Assembly: GCA_017406005.1 (NCBI GenBank)
Contig: JAFQZI010000038.1
Location: 1-32,573, forward strand
DNA length: 32,573 nt
From: Oscillospiraceae bacterium
Lineage (GTDB): Bacteria > Bacillota > Clostridia > Oscillospirales > Oscillospiraceae
Direction: 5' to 3'
Of the stretch, positions 27,142 to 32,573 are shown in pieces. The first letter of the stretch is position 1. Each line of letters begins with the position of its first letter. The translations under genes were made by a program, and so were the position numbers. The notes beneath the pieces are model-generated. The model saw nothing but the letters and a program-made list of their open reading frames with translations, was not told where the DNA came from and ran no database searches.

Positions 27142-28243
27142 TTTTGTCGAACATATCGTAGTCCATATACTTATATGCCGCTGCACAGGCTCCTTCCGAA
27201 CTTACCATACAAGGTCCTACAGGATCCTCCGGGACACAGCGTTTTCCAAACAGCGGGCATTCTGTCGCGGAAATCCGCCCGGTGATTACATCCCCGCACC
27301 GACAGGCAGAATGTACGGAGAAAGCTCCGGACTCCTTTCGCGCTTCTTCTCCGAGGATATCCGCAAACCGGTTCTCCGCATCGAGGTCAGAAAACTCCTC
27401 CCGGAACTTCAGGCCGCTTGCCGGAATGCTCCCGAGCCCTCGCCAGTCTGCAGTTTCCCGCTCGAAGAAGTTATCCATCATTTTTTGTGCCAGAAGATTT
27501 CCCTGCGGAGAAACTGCCCGTATATATTCATTTTCCAATTTACAGTCATGGTTTATGATCTGCCAAAGCAGTCGCCATATGGCGGATAGAATGTCCTCCG
27601 CCTCAAATCCGGCAATTACTGCCGGCATTGAAAACTCGTCCGGCAGAAAAGCAAAGCCCTTTTCTCCTATGATGGTTGCCACATGTCCCGGGCAGAGAAA
27701 CCCCTGCACCCGGAAATCTTCCATAGCCATTAAAGCCCTGAGTGCCGGTTCTACTGTTTTCAGCATGGAAAAAACTGTAAAATTCGAAACGCCGCTTTCT
27801 TTTGCCGTCAGTGCGGCAGCAGCGGTACCCGGCGCTGTTGTCTCAAACCCGACACCGAGGAAGACTACTTCCCGTCCCGGATTCTGTTTTGCCACTTCCA
27901 CAGCGTCTACCGGAGAATAGACAACCTGTACCTGTGCGCCGAGTGCTCTGCGCCTTGCAAGATTATCCCCCGGTAAACTCCCCGGAACCCGAACCATATC
28001 TCCATAGGTCGCAAGGATCACATTTCTGCACATGGAGAGGTTTAATATGGCGTCAATATCTGAAGGCGGTGTCACACAGACCGGGCACCCCGGTCCAGAC
28101 AGAAGCTTCACCTGATCCGGAAGGATACTCCTGATCCCGCTGCTGGCAATAGCCATCGTATGCGTGCCACATACCTCCATCAGGCAGATCTCATGATCCG
28201 TTTCGAGTCCTGCTGTCGCTCTGCGAAACTGTTCCGTATTCAT
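27134..28243 (-). CDS. hypD: Hydrogenase maturation protein HypD
   Basis: HypD is the [4Fe-4S] scaffold on which, with HypC, the Fe(CN)2CO unit is assembled. The 369-residue protein has the motif CGTHTMAIASSGIRSILP (Cys25 region), SGPGCPVCVTP (about 49-59) and GVGFETTAPGTAAAA. Its C-terminal cluster-binding region is CRCGDVITGRISATECPLFGKRCVPEDPVGPCMVSSEGACAAAYKY. Its ATG overlaps the hypC stop by 4 bp, and hypE starts within its last codons. Confidence 0.96.
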   Translation of the reverse strand: MNTEQFRRATAGLETDHEICLMEVCGTHTMAIASSGIRSILPDQVKLLSGPGCPVCVTPPSDIDAILNLSMCRNVILATYGDMVRVPGSLPGDNLARRRALGAQVQVVYSPVDAVEVAKQNPGREVVFLGVGFETTAPGTAAAALTAKESGVSNFTVFSMLKTVEPALRALMAMEDFRVQGFLCPGHVATIIGEKGFAFLPDEFSMPAVIAGFEAEDILSAIWRLLWQIINHDCKLENEYIRAVSPQGNLLAQKMMDNFFERETADWRGLGSIPASGLKFREEFSDLDAENRFADILGEEARKESGAFSVHSACRCGDVITGRISATECPLFGKRCVPEDPVGPCMVSSEGACAAAYKYMDYDMFDKNG

Positions 28244-28494
28244 CGCTTTTCCGCCCGTTGGATACCATACCCGGCAGTTATCGCTTCTTCCAGTTCCTCC
28301 CAGGCTTCCAAATCCTCTCTTGCCTGCTTATCCGGGAGACGTTCTATGGCAAATCCAGCATGGACAATGACATATTCACCGATCTTTGGGTTCTCAATAA
28401 AGTCTACACGGATTCTCCTGCGCATCCCCATAGATTCCGCTACAGCTTCTTTGCCGTTGATCTCCGTTATTTTAAGTGGAACTGCCAAACACAT
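28240..28494 (-). CDS. hypC: Hydrogenase maturation chaperone HypC
   Basis: The 84-residue chaperone forms a complex with HypD and delivers the Fe unit to the large subunit. It starts MCLAVPLKITEING, with the essential Cys2, and continues GMRRRIRVDFIENPKIGEYVIVHAGFAIERL, the standard HypC/HupF core. The ATG at 28494 is chosen so that Cys follows Met, as the family requires; AAGG lies 7-8 nt upstream. It overlaps hypF by 23 bp and hypD by 4 bp. Confidence 0.95.
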   Translation of the reverse strand: MCLAVPLKITEINGKEAVAESMGMRRRIRVDFIENPKIGEYVIVHAGFAIERLPDKQAREDLEAWEELEEAITAGYGIQRAEKR

Positions 28495-30757
28495 TTTTTC
28501 CCTTTCCAAGCTGATGAAGCGCGATGACAGCCTGTCCGAGGCTCAGCCCTTCATCATTACAGGATACTCTTTTATGGTGATAGACGGTAAAACCGCACTT
28601 TCTTAATTGCTCCGGGAGACGCTGTAATAAATATCGATTCTGAAAACATCCGCCGGATAACACCACACGCGAAAGGCCTGTCGCTTCCCGCGCTGCTTCG
28701 CACTGCATCACTGCCATTCGGATCAGTGTGTTTATAAACCGTGCCGCCAGCTGTCCGGTCGGGATTCCGTGTCCCTTGTATTCCGCAAGGGCAGCAACCG
28801 TCTTTCGCCAGTCAAAGAGCAAAATATTCTTCTCTGAAACAAGTTCAAACGGAAGAAGCCCTGTTTCCATTTCATCTGCTGCAGCTTCCAGAAGAACAGC
28901 TCCCTGTCCCTCATAGCTGGCAATGTGTTTTATATCCAGGATAGCCGCAGCCCCGTCAAAGAGCCGTCCCATCCCGGAAGAAAGCGGACAATTCAGCCCG
29001 GATGTTATCATGCCTTCGTACAGTCCGGCATTTTCCCAGGTGGATACATCCGCTCCGGTTTCCCTCAGAAGCGCAAAAGCGACCCTGTCCAGCTCTTCCG
29101 CTGCCCGATCGCCTCCGATCAGACGGACAGGCTTTATGGAACCGAACCGCAGAAAACCCTCGTATCCTCCAGTCAGGCATTCTCCGCCCCAGATGGTTCC
29201 GTCCGTTCCGAGACCGGTCCCATCCCATATGAGCCCGATCACATCCCCATCTAGGCGGTTATCCGCCATACAGGATGCAAGATGCGCATGATGGTGCTGT
29301 ACGAGAAAAAGCGGAATCTGAGCCTGTTCGCTGATCTCCCTGGCATACTCACTCGACAGATAATCCGGGTGCAGATCACGGGCCACAGCGTGCGGTTCTA
29401 TGTCAAAGAGGCGTTGAAAATGGCGGATCTGCTCCCGATAGTGTTCATAGGTCTCAAAGTTCTTTAAATCTCCGATATGCTGGCAAAGAAAAGCATTCGT
29501 GCCTTTTGTCAGGCAGAAGCTTGCCTTTTGCTCTGCCCCGCAGGCCAGAACAGGTGGGAACTGTTCCCGATCCGAGAATCGGATCGGATAAGGCACATAT
29601 CCCCGGCTGCGGCGAAAGAAATACTCGCCGCCATCTAGGACCATACAAAGTGAGTCATCACATCGTGTCTGGATTTCCCGATCATGGAGCAGAAAACCAT
29701 CTGCTATGCCACGGAGCTTTTCTACTGCTTCCGAATTTCGGTGCAGAATCGGCGTATCACTCAGGTTCGCACTCGTCATCACGAGGGCATCAAAGGTTTC
29801 CCCGAAAAGCAGATAGTGAAGCGGCGTATACGGGAGCATTACTCCCAGATAGCGGTTTTCACTCAAGTGGAGAAGTTTCGCTTCCATCCCGTGCTTTTTT
29901 CGAAGCAGGACGATCGGTCTGCGGCTTCCCGTCAGGACAGCCTCTTCTTCCGGTGTAATTTCACAGTATTTCCCGGCGCAGGTAACATCTCTGCACATGA
30001 CGGCAAATGGCTTTTCATCTCTCTCTTTGCGTCTGCGAAGCTGCTCAGCAATTGCACTGTCGTCCACCCGACACGCGAGGTGAATTCCTCCAAGTCCTTT
30101 TACGGCGAGAATCTTTCCCGCTTTCAGAAGTCCCTTCGCCAGGGAAACAGCCTCGTCACCTTCCGCCTGCCTGGTTCCGTCTGCATCCAGAAAGAAAGCG
30201 GCAGGCCCGCAGGCAGGGCACGCATTCGGCTGTGCGTGATATCTTCTGTTTTCAATGTCATGGTATTCCGCATCACATTCCGGGCACATGGGGAAACTGC
30301 ACATAGATGTTTTTACCCTGTCATACGGAACGTCTTTAATAATCGTAAAACGGGGGCCGCAGTTTGTACAATTGATGAACGGATAATGATACCTTCTGTC
30401 GCCGGGAGTCATCAGTTCCCTTAGACAGTCATCACAGATGCAGATGTCCGGTGAAATCAAAGTATTGCGAAACGCTTCTTTTTTGCTTTTTATGATTTCA
30501 AAAGACTCAAACCCTGCGCAAGGCAGCCCGTATTGCGGCTCAATGCTCTCTATCACTGACAGGCCGGGAGCTCTACGGGGAATTTCCGCAACGAGCCGTT
30601 CCAGATCGCTTTTCTCACCGTCAAGCTCAAGTTCAACGCCGGAGGAAGTATTCTTGATGTTTCCGTTCAAGCCATATTCCCGGACAAGGCGATGAATATA
30701 TGGTCTAAATCCGACTCCCTGTACTATTCCATGAATTTTGATAAGTGCTCTTTCCAT
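28472..30757 (-). CDS. hypF: Hydrogenase maturation carbamoyltransferase HypF
   Basis: The 761-residue protein converts carbamoyl phosphate and ATP to carbamoyl-adenylate and transfers it to HypE. Domain order: acylphosphatase-like (about 1-90, GIVQGVGFRPY), two zinc fingers (CDDC at 108-111, CTNC 130-133, CSFPMC and CPEC 153-161, CPAC 180-183), a YrdC-like domain (about 200-385) and a Kae1-like carbamoyltransferase domain with HHHAH (488-492), DGTGLGTDG (512-520) and SGGCFQNRYL (701-710). All expected elements are present and length is normal. It is the first gene of the hydrogenase operon, starting about 118 bp downstream of the predicted promoter. Confidence 0.96.
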   Translation of the reverse strand: MERALIKIHGIVQGVGFRPYIHRLVREYGLNGNIKNTSSGVELELDGEKSDLERLVAEIPRRAPGLSVIESIEPQYGLPCAGFESFEIIKSKKEAFRNTLISPDICICDDCLRELMTPGDRRYHYPFINCTNCGPRFTIIKDVPYDRVKTSMCSFPMCPECDAEYHDIENRRYHAQPNACPACGPAAFFLDADGTRQAEGDEAVSLAKGLLKAGKILAVKGLGGIHLACRVDDSAIAEQLRRRKERDEKPFAVMCRDVTCAGKYCEITPEEEAVLTGSRRPIVLLRKKHGMEAKLLHLSENRYLGVMLPYTPLHYLLFGETFDALVMTSANLSDTPILHRNSEAVEKLRGIADGFLLHDREIQTRCDDSLCMVLDGGEYFFRRSRGYVPYPIRFSDREQFPPVLACGAEQKASFCLTKGTNAFLCQHIGDLKNFETYEHYREQIRHFQRLFDIEPHAVARDLHPDYLSSEYAREISEQAQIPLFLVQHHHAHLASCMADNRLDGDVIGLIWDGTGLGTDGTIWGGECLTGGYEGFLRFGSIKPVRLIGGDRAAEELDRVAFALLRETGADVSTWENAGLYEGMITSGLNCPLSSGMGRLFDGAAAILDIKHIASYEGQGAVLLEAAADEMETGLLPFELVSEKNILLFDWRKTVAALAEYKGHGIPTGQLAARFINTLIRMAVMQCEAAREATGLSRVVLSGGCFQNRYLLQRLPEQLRKCGFTVYHHKRVSCNDEGLSLGQAVIALHQLGKGKNVFGSST

Positions 30758-30849
30758 TCAGGCCCCGCTTTCAGGATCACAAAGCCCGTAATCAGGGCAT
30801 TTTTATAACAAAGGCACTACCACACCTATTTTATCATTCAATTGATATC

Positions 30850-30878
30850 ATTATAGTATCCTCGTTCGTATTCTGCAA
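30850..30878 (-). promoter_or_regulatory. Promoter of the hyp-hydrogenase operon
   Basis: On the minus strand TTGCAG (30873-30878) and TATAAT (30850-30855) are separated by 17 nt. The leader to hypF is about 85 nt. Just upstream of the -35 is the imperfect dyad aagtgttaactt (30878-30889), and the region between the two divergent promoters is AT-rich, a plausible site for the divergent LysR-type regulator. No other promoter-like signal was found in the short gaps of the operon, which suggests one transcript of about 13 kb. Confidence 0.65.
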
Positions 30879-30946
30879 GTGTTAACTTATTATTATAAGG
30901 AAAACTCGTATCCTCTTGTGAAATTGCACAGTTTTTCTTATCCCTC

Positions 30947-30975
30947 TTGATTATTTTCCCATTCTATATTATAGT
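30947..30975 (+). promoter_or_regulatory. Promoter of the LysR-type regulator gene
   Basis: TTGATT (30947-30952) and TATAGT (30970-30975) are separated by 17 nt. The predicted start is near 30983, which lies after the upstream in-frame ATG at 30979 and supports translation from the ATG at 31042. The two divergent promoters are about 70 bp apart, -35 to -35. Confidence 0.65.
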
Positions 30976-31041
30976 ACTATGAGGTTTTGTAATAACGATA
31001 ACCGTTTTTCTCATCATTGTTCAGAAAAGCAGGAAGAAACT

Positions 31042-31923
31042 ATGGATACGAAGAAAGTCAGTGCATTGTTAACAGCTCTAAATCGCGGTTCTCTGTCGGC
31101 AGCCGCGGAGGAGCTCGGTTATACACAGTCAGGCCTTACGCACATGATGAATTCCCTTGAAGATGAACTGGGGCTTACACTCCTGGTACGAAACAAGGCA
31201 GGTGTACAGATCTCCTCTTCCGGGCAGGAACTATTGGAAGATCTGGAGGCACTGGCAAACGCTGCCGATAAGCTGGAACAAGATGCGGCAGCCCTGCATG
31301 ACCGAACCTTTAAAACCATCCGTATCGGATCCTATTCTTCCGTTGCGCGCCACTGGCTTCCTGCTATCCTTTCGGAATATAAATATTCCAGCCCGGAAAC
31401 CGGAACTTCCCTTTCTATGCAGAACATTTCTGAACAATACAGTGCTGTCAAAAACGGAACTCTGGACTGTGCAATTGTCAGCTATCAGCCCGATCTGATG
31501 GCTGGCCTTGTCTGGACGCCTCTGAGAGATGATGAGCTCGTCGCAATTCTTCCGGGAACTTACTCTGTAGAGGATGGTCCCTTCCCCGTTGCCTATTTCG
31601 CCGGAATGGAGTTCCTTATGCCATCCGGTGGGTTTGATATGGATATTCTCCCTATTTTTCAGAATATTCCTCCGAAACAAGCTCCCGACTTTCGCTATAC
31701 CAATATGGAAGACGCCGCTATTATCTCCATGGTCGCGCATGGGCTGGGTGTAAGCATTCTCTCCCGGCTGATCATGCAGGACAGCAAAGATCACCCGGCT
31801 GTTGTCTCCCTCGATCCCCCGGCCTATCGAAAGCTTGGGATCATTGTAAAAGAAAAACGCCAGAATGAAAAAGCCATCCGCAGTTTTATCTCCTGTGCAC
31901 GCAACACTTTAAAAGATTTATAA
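31042..31923 (+). CDS. LysR-family transcriptional regulator
   Basis: The 293-residue protein has an N-terminal winged helix-turn-helix (about 1-60: MDTKKVSALLTALNRGSLSAAAEELGYTQSGLTHMMNSLEDELGLTLLVRNKAGVQISSSG). A linker helix and a periplasmic-binding-protein-like effector domain (about 90-290: KTIRIGSYSSVARHWLPAILSEYK..., LDCAIVSYQ, GLGVSILSRLIM) follow. The start ATG at 31042 follows AGGAAG and matches the usual family start. The frame is open to an ATG at 30979, but that lies at or before the predicted transcription start. It is divergent from the hydrogenase operon, so it is the best local candidate for its regulator, with an unknown co-inducer. Confidence 0.88.
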   Translation: MDTKKVSALLTALNRGSLSAAAEELGYTQSGLTHMMNSLEDELGLTLLVRNKAGVQISSSGQELLEDLEALANAADKLEQDAAALHDRTFKTIRIGSYSSVARHWLPAILSEYKYSSPETGTSLSMQNISEQYSAVKNGTLDCAIVSYQPDLMAGLVWTPLRDDELVAILPGTYSVEDGPFPVAYFAGMEFLMPSGGFDMDILPIFQNIPPKQAPDFRYTNMEDAAIISMVAHGLGVSILSRLIMQDSKDHPAVVSLDPPAYRKLGIIVKEKRQNEKAIRSFISCARNTLKDL

Positions 31924-31966
31924 TATAGATTTACGCCTACATTTTATATTTACGCCAAAATAATTG

Positions 31967-31996
31967 TTGACAACGACAAGGCAAATGTGGTATCAT
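31967..31996 (+). promoter_or_regulatory. Promoter of the tRNA cluster
   Basis: A perfect -35 TTGACA (31967-31972) is followed after 18 nt by TATCAT (31991-31996). The predicted start is near 32003, about 20 nt upstream of the first tRNA. Confidence 0.75.
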
Positions 31997-32022
31997 ACTC
32001 AGGCTGACAAGGGAACGGCCAT

Positions 32023-32096
32023 GCGGGTGTAGTTCAATGGTAGAACACCAGCCTTCCAAGCTGGATACGTGGGTTCGATTCCCATCACCCGCTCCA
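32023..32096 (+). tRNA. tRNA-Gly (anticodon TCC)
   Basis: The cloverleaf is complete: acceptor gcgggtg/cacccgc, anticodon stem ccagc/gctgg around the loop cttccaa, a T-loop ttcgatt, discriminator T, and an encoded 3' CCA (32094-32096). It is the only member of the cluster with an encoded CCA. Confidence 0.95.
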
Positions 32097-32115
32097 AGTG
32101 ACCTGCCTTAGATTT

Positions 32116-32189
32116 GCGCCAATAGCTCAGCAGGATAGAGCAACTGCCTTCTAAGCAGTAGGTCGGGGGTTCGAATCCCTCTTGGCGTG
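32116..32189 (+). tRNA. tRNA-Arg (anticodon TCT)
   Basis: Acceptor gcgccaa/ttggcgt has a G-U first pair. The anticodon stem actgc/gcagt encloses the loop cttctaa (anticodon TCT), and the T-arm has ggggg ttcgaat cccct. The discriminator is G. CCA is not encoded. Confidence 0.93.
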
Positions 32190-32202
32190 CTTTTTATAAT
32201 TT

Positions 32203-32276
32203 GGTGGGATTAGCTCAGTTGGTAGAGCACCGGATTGTGGTTCCGGGTGTCGTGGGTTCGAGCCCCATATCCCACC
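32203..32276 (+). tRNA. tRNA-His (anticodon GTG)
   Basis: Acceptor gtgggat/atcccac is preceded by the extra G-1 at 32203 opposite discriminator C, the identity element of tRNA-His. The anticodon stem ccgga/tccgg encloses the loop ttgtggt. CCA is not encoded. Confidence 0.95.
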
Positions 32277-32320
32277 CTCTAATTTGTTCAGTGTCGAGAG
32301 GTCGGCATTGGCGGAATTGT

Positions 32321-32392
32321 TGGGATGTAGTGTAAGAGGTAACACACCGGACTTTGACTCCGTCATTGTGGGTTCGAGTCCCGCCGTCCCAG
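32321..32392 (+). tRNA. tRNA-Gln (anticodon TTG)
   Basis: Acceptor tgggatg/cgtccca starts with the U1-A72 pair typical of bacterial tRNA-Gln. D-stem gtgt/acac and the anticodon loop ctttgac (TTG) are clear, and the discriminator is G. CCA is not encoded. Confidence 0.93.
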
Positions 32393-32402
32393 TTTAATAT
32401 CT

Positions 32403-32475
32403 GCCCCAGTAGCTCAGCAGGTAGAGCACCGCCCTTTTAAGGCGGGTGTCCGGGGTTCGAGTCCCCGCTGGAGCA
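32403..32475 (+). tRNA. tRNA-Lys (anticodon TTT)
   Basis: The anticodon stem ccgcc/ggcgg encloses the loop cttttaa (TTT). The T-arm is cgggg ttcgagt ccccg and the discriminator is A. The acceptor gccccag/ctggagc has a C3-A70 mismatch in an otherwise perfect 7-bp stem. CCA is not encoded. Confidence 0.92.
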
Positions 32476-32486
32476 TAACGCAAAAT

Positions 32487-32520
32487 GAAGCGAGAAGTTA
32501 TCAAAACTCCTCGCTTCTTT
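32487..32520 (+). terminator. Intrinsic terminator of the tRNA cluster
   Basis: gaagcgag (32487-32494) and ctcgcttc (32510-32517) form the stem, extended inside by agtt/aact, followed by TTT. It lies 11 nt after tRNA-Lys. The last 53 bases of the window hold no feature I can support. Confidence 0.8.
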
Positions 32521-32573
32521 CATTTCTATGAACTTTTCAGCTACGTTTCGTTTTGGTTTTCCTGCTCCGTTAG

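Noticed and set aside
32151-32366. 71-codon minus-strand ORF over the tRNA cluster
   Set aside because: It is the antisense of three tRNA genes (SNPRP/SNPRHPEP-type peptides are a known artefact of tRNA T-arms).

Overview
The window looks like chromosomal DNA of an anaerobic member of the Bacillota, most likely class Clostridia. The evidence is a SigI/RsgI sigma/anti-sigma pair, a CIRCE heat-shock operator, an Mbeg1-like (DUF2974) protein, strong purine-rich ribosome binding sites, T-tailed hairpin terminators and a ferredoxin-linked group 4 NiFe hydrogenase. I cannot name the genus. No transposase, integrase, phage gene or CRISPR array is visible.

Layout. 1-2911 (minus): a methionine ABC transporter operon in the order metQ-metN-metI (metI runs off the left edge). 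It is preceded by a strong promoter, a 33-codon leader peptide with ten Met codons, a mutually exclusive antiterminator and an intrinsic terminator, which together look like a complete ribosome-mediated methionine attenuator. The encoded MetQ/NlpA binding protein appears circularly permuted. 3009-4929 (minus): ftsH under a promoter overlapped by CIRCE. 5042-6190 (plus): an Mbeg1-like alpha/beta-hydrolase-type protein. 6337-10455: a secreted beta-helix protein with Pro-Asp-Gly-Met repeats (minus), and divergently a small secreted repeat protein followed by sigI-rsgI. 10549-14137 (minus): a FecCD-type metal-chelate ABC importer (permease, ATPase, binding protein) ending with a SAM-dependent methyltransferase. 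14257-17411 (minus): an unrecognised secreted protein and a gamma-glutamyltransferase-family enzyme.

17592-30757 (minus) is one very compact 18-gene cluster for a membrane-bound, Mrp-linked NiFe hydrogenase (Mbh-like). Maturation genes hypF-hypC-hypD-hypE come first. They are followed by the NuoC-like and NiFe large subunits, a short HypA-like protein, the Mrp antiporter-type subunits (E, F, G, MbhD-like, MbhE-like, B, C, D), the NuoH-like anchor, the NuoB-like small subunit and a ferredoxin subunit with four [4Fe-4S] motifs. Reduced ferredoxin is the likely electron donor, H2 the product, and proton or sodium translocation through the Mrp module the energy-conserving output. The large subunit ends immediately after the last cysteine motif, so no maturation protease should be needed, and none is seen. 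A divergent LysR-type regulator (31042-31923) shares the upstream intergenic region. The window closes with five tRNA genes (Gly, Arg, His, Gln, Lys) in one transcription unit with a promoter and terminator.

The strongest candidates for new biology are the methionine leader-peptide attenuator together with the permuted MetQ it controls. Next come the streamlined hydrogenase (no C-terminal extension, HypA without its zinc domain, fused MbhH-MbhI-like subunit, four-cluster ferredoxin) and the SigI/RsgI locus flanked by repeat-rich secreted proteins.
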